Assembly: GCA_023653055.1 (NCBI GenBank)
Contig: JAMNXR010000011.1
Location: 58,174 to 122,173, forward strand
DNA from: Burkholderiaceae bacterium
GTDB taxonomy: Bacteria; Pseudomonadota; Gammaproteobacteria; Burkholderiales; Burkholderiaceae_B
Direction of reading: 5' to 3'
DNA: 64,000 nt
The position numbers and the translations under genes were made by a program. Below the pieces are notes generated by a model that was not told where the DNA came from, ran no database searches, and saw nothing but the letters and a program-made list of their open reading frames with translations. Below are positions 55,543 through 63,872 of this stretch, in pieces (position 1 is the first letter of the stretch; each line of letters starts with the position of its first letter).

Positions 55543-56072
55543 GCGCCTTATTGCAACTGGCGACAACGTTTGGAATGTTATCCGTGTTGGCGGTTGGGGG
55601 CGGGACAGCGGTGTTGCCAGAAATGCAAACCATTTTGGCGCAGCGTTTTCATATCGACCACACCGCTTTTGTTCATATCTATAGCTTAGGACAGCTCGCA
55701 CCCGGTCCCAATATGATGATGGTGCTGGTCTTTGGTTTTCAGATCGCCGGTTTGCTGGGGGCGATAGTCGTGTTGTTCTCTTTTTTCATTCCATCAAGCA
55801 TATTGTGCCTGGCGGTGGGACGTCTTTGGAACAAAATTGGTGAACGTCCTTGGCGCCGATCGGTGCAGAGCGCTTTAGAACCCATTGCGATCGGACTGAT
55901 GTGTTCAGGGGTCTATGCCGTAGCAAAAGCCGCGTTTGTCGGTCCTCTGACGATCGGCTTGGGTGTATTGGTGTTTGGTTTGTTGCTCCGCACGCGCATC
56001 AACCCTGTCTATTTGATTTTAGGTGCGGGCGCCATCGGCGCGCTGCTTATGTATCTGACTGGGATGCATTGA
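55539..56072 (+). CDS. Short-chain chromate transporter ChrA-like protein (second half)
   Basis: A 177-residue CHR-domain membrane protein, partner of the preceding gene. AVGGGTAVLPEMQ near residues 18-30 and YSLGQLAPGPNMMMVLVFGFQIAG near 48-71 match the conserved pattern. I use the ATG at 55539, which overlaps the previous stop by four bases; an open frame reaches back to 55215 inside the first half. It ends the CYTH-like/ChrA/ChrA unit. Chromate is the classical substrate, but many such pairs have no tested cargo. Confidence 0.85.
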   Translation: MSALLQLATTFGMLSVLAVGGGTAVLPEMQTILAQRFHIDHTAFVHIYSLGQLAPGPNMMMVLVFGFQIAGLLGAIVVLFSFFIPSSILCLAVGRLWNKIGERPWRRSVQSALEPIAIGLMCSGVYAVAKAAFVGPLTIGLGVLVFGLLLRTRINPVYLILGAGAIGALLMYLTGMH

Positions 56073-56101
56073 GCTGACCGATGACGCATGGTTGAAACGT
56101 G

Positions 56102-56887
56102 TTAATCGATCAAGCCACACACCACATTTGAAAAACCCGAATCCACGTGAATGATCTCGCCGGTGACGCCTGCTGAGAGTTCAGAAAGCAAAAAGGCTGC
56201 AACGTTACCGACTTGTTCGATCGTGACGTTACGGCGCAGTGGTGCATTGGTCTCAACGACCTTGAGGATGCTTGAAAAATCCTTGATGCCACTGGCCGCC
56301 AAGGTTTTGATTGGGCCTGCTGAAATGCCGTTAGAGCGAATTCCTTCGGGGCCAAGGTTGTGAGCCAAGTAACGCACGGAGGCCTCAAGTGACGCTTTGG
56401 CCAGACCCATCGTGTTGTAGTTGGACATTGCTTTCTCTGCGCCCAAATACGTCAGCGTCAGCAGCGCGCCATTGCGACCTTGCATCATGGGGCGGGCAGC
56501 CTTAGCCATTGCAGGGAAGCTATAAGCAGAAATGTCATGGGCAATGCGGAATGCCTCGCGTGAGAGCCCCTCAAGGAATTCACCTGCGATGGCTTCGCGC
56601 GGTGCAAAACCAATCGAGTGCACCAGGCCATCGAGTCCATCCCAATGTTTGGCCAGCTCGGCAAACGTGGATTCAATCTGAGCGTCATCGCCCACATCAC
56701 AAGGTAGGACGATCTTGCTGCCAAACTCTGCGGCATATTCGGTCACGCGCTCATGAAAGCGTTCACCAACAAACGTAAAGGCAAGCTCTGCGCCTTGTTC
56801 GTGACACGCTTTTGCGATGCCATAGGCAATCGAGCGGTTAGAGATCACGCCAGTAATCAGAATACGTTTGCCAGAAAGAAAGCCCAT
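56102..56887 (-). CDS. fabI: Enoyl-[acyl-carrier-protein] reductase (NADH) FabI
   Basis: A 261-residue short-chain-dehydrogenase-fold enzyme that performs the last reduction in fatty-acid elongation. [15 protein letters not shown] near residues 13-27 is the FabI cofactor loop; the catalytic Tyr-x6-Lys is in YNTMGLAK near 156-163; [16 protein letters not shown] near 190 is the substrate loop. Length matches the E. coli enzyme. An AGGATTG ribosome site precedes the ATG. It lies downstream of mltD by 35 bases on the same strand. Confidence 0.95.
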   Translation of the reverse strand: MGFLSGKRILITGVISNRSIAYGIAKACHEQGAELAFTFVGERFHERVTEYAAEFGSKIVLPCDVGDDAQIESTFAELAKHWDGLDGLVHSIGFAPREAIAGEFLEGLSREAFRIAHDISAYSFPAMAKAARPMMQGRNGALLTLTYLGAEKAMSNYNTMGLAKASLEASVRYLAHNLGPEGIRSNGISAGPIKTLAASGIKDFSSILKVVETNAPLRRNVTIEQVGNVAAFLLSELSAGVTGEIIHVDSGFSNVVCGLID

Positions 56888-56921
56888 GAATCAATCCTAG
56901 AAATAAAAGTAATAGAAAAAA

Positions 56922-58343
56922 TTAATTGCTGCTGACGGCGCTTGGAATACGCAATTTAGCACCTGCACGCAGAGTATCTGATTTTAAGTTGTTCAGTGTG
57001 CGAATCGAGGCCGCGGATGTGCCGTACTGCTTTGCGATGCTACTGAGCGTATCGCCGGCGCGAACCGTGTGCAGGCGCAGTGTCGTATTGGCGGAGGCCG
57101 TGTTGGTGACCGCACGCGCTGGGCTCGCAACTGGCGCGCGGGCGGGTGCTTTGGTGACGCGTGTTGAAGCCGTCCCGCCTGAGCCTGCTCGCGCCAAGGA
57201 CGTTTTATCCGCCGGATTCAGACGGATACCCTCACCGCTCGGTCCAGGAATAATCAGCGTTGTCGCACCCGTGACACGCACGTTGGTGGGCAGACGATTG
57301 GCTTGGCGTAGTCGACCCTCAGGGACGCCAAACTTGCTCGCAATAGCGGAAATACTTTCACCGTCCTGCGCTTCATAGGTTTTCCAGGAAGTGAGATCGC
57401 CACGATATTGCGCAAAATTCTTGTTGTAGATCGCTACGCGATCGCGCGGCAAAATAATTGAGTGATCTTCTTTGGCCGCAATGATCGGTTGGTTAAAAGA
57501 GGGGTTGAGCGCCTGAAAATCTTCTAGAGGCATTTCCGCAAACTTGGCTGCTAAAACATAATCAATATTGACCGTTTTCTTAATGGCAACAAAATAGGGT
57601 GAGTTATTCACATCCGGCAAGACGACTCCGTATTTTTTTGGATCGGCGACGATGTTTTTAATCGCCTGAAGCTTGGGGAGATAGTTCTGCGTTTCTGCAG
57701 GCATATTGAGTGATAAATAATCGGTGCGTTTGCCTGCCGCCTCATTTCTCTTGACGGCTCTCTGGACGGCGCCTTCTCCCCAGTTATATGAAGCGAGCGC
57801 CAGATACCAGTCCCCTTGAAACTCAAACAGATACTCTAGGTAGTCGAGTGCGGCATTGGTGGATGCAATCGGGTCACGCCGCTGATCGTGCCACCAGTCT
57901 TGTTTAAGCTTGAATTGCGTACCGGTGCTGGGAATGAACTGCCACAAACCGGACGCGTTGGCGTGCGAGTAGGCGATGGGGTTGTAAGCGCTCTCCACAA
58001 AGGGCAGGAGCGCCAGCTCGGTCGGTAGACCTCGGCGGTTGATTTCCTCGACGATGTAGTACAGGTATTTGCCCGCCCGATTGGCCATGCGATTCATCGA
58101 CTCAGGATGTCTCGCGTAGTAGGCCGTCCACTTGTCGACAAGCGGCGTGTTGAGGTTAGGAATAGCAAAGCCTCGGCGAATACGCTCCCAAGCGTCCGGC
58201 GCAGGGATGGTTAAGTCGATGGTTTGGGACGAGTCTAGCGCGCCGTCCCGATCCGCCGTGCCAGACAAGCCTGCGCAACCCGCCAAAATCAGGATTGCGA
58301 CCAAGGAGAGCGCACGTGTCAAAAGGGTTTGAATATTAGGCAT
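56922..58343 (-). CDS. mltD: Membrane-bound lytic murein transglycosylase MltD with LysM repeats
   Basis: A 473-residue envelope enzyme that cleaves peptidoglycan glycan strands. The ATG at 58343 gives a lipoprotein signal with lipobox ILAGC near residue 22. The SLT domain has the catalytic glutamate in LPFVESAYNP near residue 117 and the SGLWQFIPSTG motif after it. LysM-type repeats follow near residues 325-370 and 425-470, the last with the standard TVRAGDTLSSIAKQYG pattern. An Ala/Thr-rich linker near 385-415 joins them. It is followed by fabI and preceded by gloB, five bases away. Confidence 0.9.
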   Translation of the reverse strand: MPNIQTLLTRALSLVAILILAGCAGLSGTADRDGALDSSQTIDLTIPAPDAWERIRRGFAIPNLNTPLVDKWTAYYARHPESMNRMANRAGKYLYYIVEEINRRGLPTELALLPFVESAYNPIAYSHANASGLWQFIPSTGTQFKLKQDWWHDQRRDPIASTNAALDYLEYLFEFQGDWYLALASYNWGEGAVQRAVKRNEAAGKRTDYLSLNMPAETQNYLPKLQAIKNIVADPKKYGVVLPDVNNSPYFVAIKKTVNIDYVLAAKFAEMPLEDFQALNPSFNQPIIAAKEDHSIILPRDRVAIYNKNFAQYRGDLTSWKTYEAQDGESISAIASKFGVPEGRLRQANRLPTNVRVTGATTLIIPGPSGEGIRLNPADKTSLARAGSGGTASTRVTKAPARAPVASPARAVTNTASANTTLRLHTVRAGDTLSSIAKQYGTSAASIRTLNNLKSDTLRAGAKLRIPSAVSSN

Positions 58344-58348
58344 CAATA

Positions 58349-59185
58349 TCAACGAAAATTGTTTTTCCACTCTCTCAGCGCGGCAAAGACTTCCACCGGG
58401 TAGTCGAGGGTGCGCGCGGCCCATTGCGCAGCAGCGTGGGCGACGGCAGGCTGTCGCGCGCGTAAAAACGGATTGCAAGATAACTCTTGACCGATTGAGC
58501 TAGGCAAAGTCGGCTGACCTTCTGCGCGCTGCTGTTCTGCGCGTGCTTGCCAGCTTTGTAGGGTCTGATTGTTGGGCTCGACGACACGCGCCCAACGCAT
58601 ATTTGAAAGGGTGTATTCGTGCGCGCAATAAACTGCGGTCGCAGCGGGGAGGGCGGCGAGTTTGGCCAGCGATTCGTCCATCTGGGCAGGTGTGCCCTCA
58701 AATAAACGGCCGCAACCCGCAGCAAACAGCGTATCCCCACAGAATAAGACGGGTTGACCTGCGATTTGGCCCGCTAACGCGATATGACCTGCGGTGTGGC
58801 CAGGCACATCGAGAACAGAAAGGGATAGCCCCAGGTCCTGATCGGTAATGTGGTCGCCTTCCACCAAGGCTACGTCACAGATGGGCAAGACCTCTCCCGC
58901 AGGTCCGTAAACCTTGGCACCCGTTTGGGCAACGAGCTCGGCAACACCGCCCACATGGTCTTGATGGTGATGGGTGAGTAAAATGGCGACGAGCGATAGG
59001 TTTCGCTCAGAGAGTGCGAGCTGAACGGGCGCGGCCTGACCAGGGTCCACTACCATGGCATGGGTGCCGTTGGTGATGAGCCAGATGTAGTTGTCGCTAA
59101 ACGCATTGAGGGGAATAATCCCTGTCGTTTGGGCAAGCGTATTGCTGTTGCGCGAAGCGTTAGGTAGGTTTGGATCAGTAGGCAT
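58349..59185 (-). CDS. gloB: Hydroxyacylglutathione hydrolase (glyoxalase II)
   Basis: A 278-residue binuclear metallo-beta-lactamase-fold enzyme that hydrolyses S-D-lactoylglutathione. Metal motif THHHQDHVGG near residues 71-80, the HTAGHIAL segment near 131, CGDTLFAAGCGRLFEG near 149-164, and YCAHEYTLSNMRWA near 187 are all present. About 20 extra residues precede the usual start (TGIIPLNAFSDNYIW), so an internal start is possible. Divergent from the methyltransferase gene, as in many proteobacteria. Confidence 0.95.
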   Translation of the reverse strand: MPTDPNLPNASRNSNTLAQTTGIIPLNAFSDNYIWLITNGTHAMVVDPGQAAPVQLALSERNLSLVAILLTHHHQDHVGGVAELVAQTGAKVYGPAGEVLPICDVALVEGDHITDQDLGLSLSVLDVPGHTAGHIALAGQIAGQPVLFCGDTLFAAGCGRLFEGTPAQMDESLAKLAALPAATAVYCAHEYTLSNMRWARVVEPNNQTLQSWQARAEQQRAEGQPTLPSSIGQELSCNPFLRARQPAVAHAAAQWAARTLDYPVEVFAALREWKNNFR

Positions 59186-59205
59186 TTATATTTTTCAGGA
59201 ACAGC

Positions 59206-59982
59206 GTGTCAACACAACAATCCGCCATTGTAAGTCTGAGCGCGTGGTTAAACACCGATCCGGGTCAATATGCTCGAAATTGGGAGCATGCGCGCTTTGA
59301 TGCCATGGTGGATAACGTCTTCGGATATCGGGCGCTTCAGGTGGGTTTGCCAGAACTGGACCTCCTGCGCGCCAACAGAATGCCCTTTAAAGCTTTCGTC
59401 GGGCCGGATTTACCGGTGTCTACACCAGCGAATGATTGGGCTGGAATGGTCCAAGCTGAACCGGAATTCCTGCCTTTTGACAGCGAAAGCATGGACTTAG
59501 TGGTTTTACCGCACACGTTAGAGACAGCGGCCAATCCGCACCAAGTCCTCAGAGAGGTCGATCGCATCCTTGTTCCGGAGGGGCGCGTGGTGATTGCAGG
59601 CTTCAATCCTTGGAGTTTGTGGGGATTACGCCAACGTGCGCCGCTCCTCAAGCCCTGGTTACCATTAGAGGTTGAGCATGTCTCCCTGTCACGGCTCAAG
59701 GATTGGTTGAAATTGCTGTCATTTGAGATCGAATTTGGTCACTTCGGTTGCTATGTTCCGCCATCTCGCACTAAAAAGTGGTTGGAGCGCACTGCCTTTT
59801 TTGAGTCAGCAGGCGATCGTTGGTGGCCGTCCTGCGGTGCGGTTTACGTTGTTTCAGCGGTCAAGCGCGTACATGGCATGACCCTGCTCAAGCCCAACTG
59901 GAAAACCAAGTCCGTCAAACGGTCTGCCCGTCGTGCTGCAAGCGTCGCGATGCAACAACACTCCAGCCCCACAAAAAAATAA
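59206..59982 (+). CDS. Methyltransferase-domain protein (YafS-like)
   Basis: A 258-residue protein with a type-11 methyltransferase outline. The acidic motif [29 protein letters not shown] near residues 96-124 and the following [18 protein letters not shown] are typical, while the N-terminal G-x-G-x-G loop is not obvious. Starts at a GTG with an AGGA site. Its place between gloB and rnhA matches yafS in enterobacteria, a conserved arrangement of unknown purpose. The C-terminus is basic (KRSARRAA). Confidence 0.8.
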   Translation: MSTQQSAIVSLSAWLNTDPGQYARNWEHARFDAMVDNVFGYRALQVGLPELDLLRANRMPFKAFVGPDLPVSTPANDWAGMVQAEPEFLPFDSESMDLVVLPHTLETAANPHQVLREVDRILVPEGRVVIAGFNPWSLWGLRQRAPLLKPWLPLEVEHVSLSRLKDWLKLLSFEIEFGHFGCYVPPSRTKKWLERTAFFESAGDRWWPSCGAVYVVSAVKRVHGMTLLKPNWKTKSVKRSARRAASVAMQQHSSPTKK

Positions 59983-60022
59983 ACAACCAAATACATCACA
60001 AAAATTAACCATAAAGCGAACG

Positions 60023-60481
60023 ATGCAAACTGAAGAAAATGTAGAGATTTGGACCGATGGTGCCTGCAAAGGTAATCCTGGCCTAGGCGGTTGGGGGGCA
60101 TTACTTAAGTTTGGACAGGTTGAGAAAACCCTCCATGGCGGCGAGCCCCTGACCACCAACAACCGCATGGAAATGATGGCGGTGATCGAGGCATTGCGCG
60201 CGCTCAAACGGCCCTGCGCTGTCACGCTCCATGTCGACTCCCAGTACGTCATGAAAGGCATGACCGAGTGGATCCATGGCTGGAAACAGCGCGGCTGGAA
60301 AACTGCTGACAAAAAGCCGGTTAAAAATGCCGATCTTTGGCAGCTGATGTCCGATGAGGTCGCCAAGCATGAGATCCGTTGGCAGTGGGTCAAAGGCCAT
60401 GCCGGCGATCCGGGTAATGAACGTGCTGACCTGTTGGCGAATCGTGGTGTCGAAGAAGCCCGCGCTAAAATGAATAATTAA
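60023..60481 (+). CDS. rnhA: Ribonuclease HI
   Basis: A 152-residue nuclease that degrades the RNA strand of RNA-DNA hybrids. All four catalytic acids are visible: Asp in [12 protein letters not shown] near residue 11, Glu in NNRMEMMAV, Asp in HVDSQYV, and Asp in GNERADLLA. The ATG at 60023 gives the normal E. coli-like length; the frame is open upstream to 59933 inside the previous gene. It lies 26 bases before dnaQ on the same strand. Confidence 0.95.
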   Translation: MQTEENVEIWTDGACKGNPGLGGWGALLKFGQVEKTLHGGEPLTTNNRMEMMAVIEALRALKRPCAVTLHVDSQYVMKGMTEWIHGWKQRGWKTADKKPVKNADLWQLMSDEVAKHEIRWQWVKGHAGDPGNERADLLANRGVEEARAKMNN

Positions 60482-60507
60482 ACACACCTTTTACGGCGGA
60501 GGCACCC

Positions 60508-61224
60508 ATGCGTTTGATCATTCTTGATACCGAAACGACCGGACTCGATCCTGCGCACGGACATCGTATCGTCGAGATTGGTGCCGTCGAGGTGCTCAAT
60601 CGGGGTGTCACCGACAATCATTACCATACCTACCTCAATCCAGATCGTGAGAGCGATCCGGGTGCGCTAGGTGTGCATGGTTTGACGACGGACTTTCTGT
60701 CCGACAAACCACGCTTTAAAGATCAGGCTGACGAATTTTTAAAATTCATCGAAGGCGCAGAGCTGATTATTCATAACGCGCCCTTTGACCTGAAGTTTTT
60801 GAATGCCGAACTCGCGAAAGTGGGGCGTGAGCCCGTCACCGCGTTTTGCAGCGGCGTGACCGACTCACTCGTCCACGCCAAGACCCTACATCCCGGCAAG
60901 CGTAATTCGCTAGATGCCTTGTGTGAACGCTATGGGGTGTCCAACGCCCATCGCACCCTGCACGGCGCTTTACTCGATTCGCGTTTATTGGCGGAGGTCT
61001 GGCTCGCCATGACGCGCGGTCAGGACAGCCTGATGATCGATACCTATGACGCGCCTGAAACTGAAAGTGCGGAAGCCCGCGGGCATCTTCAAGATGCGCT
61101 GGGCTTACCCGTGATTTTGCCCAGCGCCGCAGACCTGCTCGCGCACGAGGAGTATTTGAAGACGCTCGACAAGTCAGTTAAGGGCGCTTGTTTGTGGCGA
61201 CAGCTTGAGTCTGGCAAGGCTTAA
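60508..61224 (+). CDS. dnaQ: DNA polymerase III epsilon subunit (3'-5' proofreading exonuclease)
   Basis: A 238-residue DnaQ. ExoI is LDTETTGL near residues 6-13, ExoII is IIHNAPFDLKFLN near 88-100, and the ExoIII region is HRTLHGALLDSRLLAEV near 150-166, giving the D-E-D-D metal site and the general-base histidine. The C-terminal tail that binds the alpha subunit is present. GGAGG ribosome site. Conserved neighbour of rnhA. Confidence 0.95.
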   Translation: MRLIILDTETTGLDPAHGHRIVEIGAVEVLNRGVTDNHYHTYLNPDRESDPGALGVHGLTTDFLSDKPRFKDQADEFLKFIEGAELIIHNAPFDLKFLNAELAKVGREPVTAFCSGVTDSLVHAKTLHPGKRNSLDALCERYGVSNAHRTLHGALLDSRLLAEVWLAMTRGQDSLMIDTYDAPETESAEARGHLQDALGLPVILPSAADLLAHEEYLKTLDKSVKGACLWRQLESGKA

Positions 61225-61246
61225 CGTGCGTGGTTTAAGCGACCGC

Positions 61247-62395
61247 TTAAAACTTCACCACGTAACCTGGACCATCGATCAGCGGATACTTTTTAAAGAT
61301 TGATTCGTCGACCTCGATGCCAATGCCTGGCTTGTCAAGGGGTTCGACACAGCCGTCCGCACCGATTTCAAAACTCACACCAAACATATCTCTCAGCGGG
61401 TTGTAATGCGACACGCAGGCCTCAAAATACTGCGTGTTTTCAATCGCAGCTGCAAAATGAATGGTGGCCGCATGGTTCAGGCCGGTAGCTGAGCTATGCG
61501 TATTCATTGGAATTCGATGGGCCGACGCCATGGCCGCAATCGCAAGCCCCTCCGTAATACCACCGCATTTAGACAAGTCAGGCTGCCAGACCCTAATGTC
61601 ACCTGCCTCCAGCAACTGGGCAAACTCAAAACGACTATAGTGATTTTCACCGGCGGCGATGGGGACGAGTGAGGTGATCTTGGAGGCCTCACGATAGGAG
61701 GCAAAATCGCTGCATGCGAAAGGCTCTTCTAACCAGCCCGCTTTGATCTCAGCCAGCACCGGTAACACCCGTCTCACATCTGCAATGGTGTAGGCGGTAT
61801 TCGCATCCGTCAAAATATCGATATCGTCGCCCAATACCTTGCGAACATGTAGTACCCGTTCGATATCTTTGGCAGCCGTGTCTCCAAGTCTGAGTTTGAT
61901 GGCTTTATAGCCACGCGCAACGTATTCTTGTGCCTCCTCGGCTAATGACTCTTTTGGTTGATACCCCAAAGAAATCCCGCCTGCATAAGCCGGCAAACGT
62001 CTTTTGCTGCCACCAAGCAGTTCATAGAGCGGCATATTGGCGGCTTTGCCTCGGATATCCCACATCGCCATGTCAATACCAGCCAGGGCGAGAGAGGCGC
62101 CAGAGCCCACACCATGGCTCGAGAGCTGCATCCGGTGCACGCGCTTCCAAACACCCACACAGTCAGTGGCTTTCATGCCAATTAGCATGGGAGCCAGTGT
62201 GTTGTGAATCAAGCTTACGACCGCACCAGGACTACGCCCCGGATGCGCCTCGCCATAGCCAGTAATGCCCTCTGAAGTTTCGACGCGCACAATAATTGCG
62301 TCGCGCTTGGTGGTACTGCCAATCCCCATCGTCACGGTTTTGCTTTGGTCGAGGCGAAAGGACAGCGGAATCGCTGTGATTGCAGTGATGTTCAA
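61247..62395 (-). CDS. Mandelate racemase/muconate-lactonising enzyme (enolase superfamily)
   Basis: A 382-residue enolase-superfamily enzyme. Active-site features are KAIKLRLG near residues 167-174 (K-x-K base), DILTDANTAY near 196-205 (first Asp ligand), WLEEPF near 222 (Glu), AAGENHYSRFEF near 247-258 (Glu/His region), and NTHSSATG near 299-306 for the second base side. It has an unusual TTG start, supported by a GGAGA ribosome site six bases upstream. Racemase, dehydratase and lactonising activities all occur in the family, so the substrate is undefined. Convergent with dnaQ. Confidence 0.85.
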   Translation of the reverse strand: MNITAITAIPLSFRLDQSKTVTMGIGSTTKRDAIIVRVETSEGITGYGEAHPGRSPGAVVSLIHNTLAPMLIGMKATDCVGVWKRVHRMQLSSHGVGSGASLALAGIDMAMWDIRGKAANMPLYELLGGSKRRLPAYAGGISLGYQPKESLAEEAQEYVARGYKAIKLRLGDTAAKDIERVLHVRKVLGDDIDILTDANTAYTIADVRRVLPVLAEIKAGWLEEPFACSDFASYREASKITSLVPIAAGENHYSRFEFAQLLEAGDIRVWQPDLSKCGGITEGLAIAAMASAHRIPMNTHSSATGLNHAATIHFAAAIENTQYFEACVSHYNPLRDMFGVSFEIGADGCVEPLDKPGIGIEVDESIFKKYPLIDGPGYVVKF

Positions 62396-62526
62396 AATTG
62401 TCTCCGCTTTTTTGCGTGTAAATGTTTGTAACAGTCTAACTTAAGCTATTGAGTATGCGGTTGATTAAGTTCAAAGTTGAGGTTATAGAAAATTGAAGTT
62501 GAGTGTTTTTTTATAAGAGAAGTGAG

Positions 62527-62901
62527 ATGGGTATTTTGCAAAGGGCAAGTCAGTACGCAACGAAAGCAGACTTTAGAGTTTTGAGTCATGAAGTCAAGAC
62601 GCACATCAATCATCTTGACCAGAAAGTCACTCAGTTTGAAGCTCGAATGTCATCGGAATTAGCAGATATAAAATCAACGATGAATAACAATATGGACCAC
62701 TGCAAGAATGAATTTTCAAGATTGCGCGCTGATGTCGCAGTATTGACCAATTCCCATAAGTACGTCCTCTGGATCGGTGGCGGGTTGGCCACCATGTGCA
62801 TGGGGGTCTTTGGCTTATGCATTTCCATACTGTTGCCGTTAGTTAAGGTAATCGTTAAAAACTGCTTAAACAGTTTTTCTAGCTTAAAACACTGTTTTTA
62901 A
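62527..62901 (+). CDS. Small coiled-coil protein with C-terminal membrane helix
   Basis: A 124-residue protein that I cannot assign. Residues 20-80 have heptad-like spacing of hydrophobic residues (VLSHEVKTHINHLDQKV and onward), predicting a coiled coil. Residues 85-112 form one hydrophobic helix, VLWIGGGLATMCMGVFGLC. The plan resembles small tail-anchored coiled-coil proteins such as DUF1640 or XhlA types. The start at the ATG at 62527 has a GAGAAG site. Codon use is noticeably more AT-rich than in the neighbours, a possible sign of acquired DNA. Confidence 0.6.
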   Translation: MGILQRASQYATKADFRVLSHEVKTHINHLDQKVTQFEARMSSELADIKSTMNNNMDHCKNEFSRLRADVAVLTNSHKYVLWIGGGLATMCMGVFGLCISILLPLVKVIVKNCLNSFSSLKHCF

Positions 62902-63059
62902 AAAATTGGGAGGCTTGAGCAAAACTTTAAGAAATCTCGGCGTCTAAGCATCATGGTCAGTTTCTAAATGACTTTTCCGGTCATAAATTTTATCGCCCTG
63001 CGTGAGTATTGCCTGTCCCTAGATCATTTTGTATTAGATAGGTTTATATTCTCTGTGCA
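62902..63059. other. Intergenic stretch, nothing recognisable
   Basis: 158 AT-rich bases between two small genes. I see no terminator, box or RNA gene here. Confidence 0.4.
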
Positions 63060-63569
63060 ATGAAACTTCAACGGATTGAACCTTTTATGAATAATATGCT
63101 GCCCAAAGTCTGGCGGCCCGATCTGGGCGCATTGCTTCCTGCTAATCCCTCTATTGCAAACGGCCCAGCGTTGGCTTGGTGGGTTGCATTGTTATTTCTG
63201 TGCATCATCACTTTGCGCAGTTTTATACACATGCTTGCTGCTGATGGCGGAGCACACAGCATTGCCACCATAGATGTCTCAATTGGTGGGGGCGCAAATA
63301 TTATTGCAATCTTCGGGCAATGGGGTGCGATCCAGTTATTGTTGGCAGGTTTGCTCTGGGTGCTACTTTTGCGTTACCCAGGATTGGTACCGCTTGTTCT
63401 GCTTGTTTTTATGCTTGAGCCCACTCTGCGAGCTTTCGTAGGCTATTTAAAGCCAGTGATCACTGAGGGAGTTCCCCCCGGTAGACAGTTCAACTGGATA
63501 TTTGAGCCAATCCTCATCGCAGCTTTTTTCCTTTCTTTGTGTCCTGCGAAGAAAGGACCATCATCGTGA
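63060..63569 (+). CDS. Small membrane protein of unknown function
   Basis: A 169-residue protein with three to four hydrophobic segments (near residues 39-60, 80-105, 107-125 and 147-162). No family is recognised. A soluble start with MKLQRIEPFMNNMLPKVWRPDLG precedes the first helix. The ribosome site is weak. It lies 68 bases before the tRNA gene. The middle sequence SIGGGANIIAIFGQWGAIQ between helices is the most distinctive part. Confidence 0.6.
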   Translation: MKLQRIEPFMNNMLPKVWRPDLGALLPANPSIANGPALAWWVALLFLCIITLRSFIHMLAADGGAHSIATIDVSIGGGANIIAIFGQWGAIQLLLAGLLWVLLLRYPGLVPLVLLVFMLEPTLRAFVGYLKPVITEGVPPGRQFNWIFEPILIAAFFLSLCPAKKGPSS

Positions 63570-63637
63570 GTGTGTATAATTTGACCTCTGGATTCGTCCA
63601 ATACTCCAATCGGCCGCGTCACACGCGCACCAAGATT

Positions 63638-63712
63638 GGGCGGTTAGCTCAGTGGTAGAGCACTGCCTTCACACGGCAGGGGTCACAAGTTCGAAACTTG
63701 TACCGCCCACCA
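63638..63712 (+). tRNA. tRNA-Val (anticodon CAC)
   Basis: A 75-base cloverleaf with encoded CCA. The acceptor GGGCGGT (63638-63644) pairs with ACCGCCC (63702-63708); discriminator A at 63709, CCA at 63710-63712. The D-arm has AGCTCAGTGGTAGAGC, the anticodon stem CTGCC/GGCAG holds loop TTCACAC, giving anticodon CAC for GUG valine codons, and the T-loop is TTCGAAA. It reads toward the tandem repeats. Confidence 0.95.
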
Positions 63713-63735
63713 AAAATACCTAAGTGATCTCGGCT

Positions 63736-63863
63736 GGCTCTACCCCATTAACGGGGGATGGCAGTATTCATCAAATTAGCAGTACTCATCAAACACGGCA
63801 AAATACGCCGTTCCAACCGCAATGGGCCAAGACCCTTAGCCGGTAATTCTCAAAGTTCCTAAA
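63736..63863 (+). repeat. 128-bp tandem repeat, copy 1
   Basis: The first of two copies that are identical by eye, spaced 137 bp apart. The unit contains a CCCC/GGGG hairpin near its start, an inner pair of near-identical 18-base units (63761-63778 and 63779-63796) and a CGGC/GCCG hairpin. From ATG at 63758 to TAA at 63862 it holds a 34-codon open frame with three basic runs. No ribosome site at normal spacing precedes it, so translation is doubtful. Confidence 0.9.
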
Positions 63864-63872
63864 CCCATATGC

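Noticed and set aside
61232..61249. Terminator between dnaQ and the enolase-superfamily gene
   Set aside because: An 8-bp A/T-rich inverted repeat exists, but no T-run follows on either strand.
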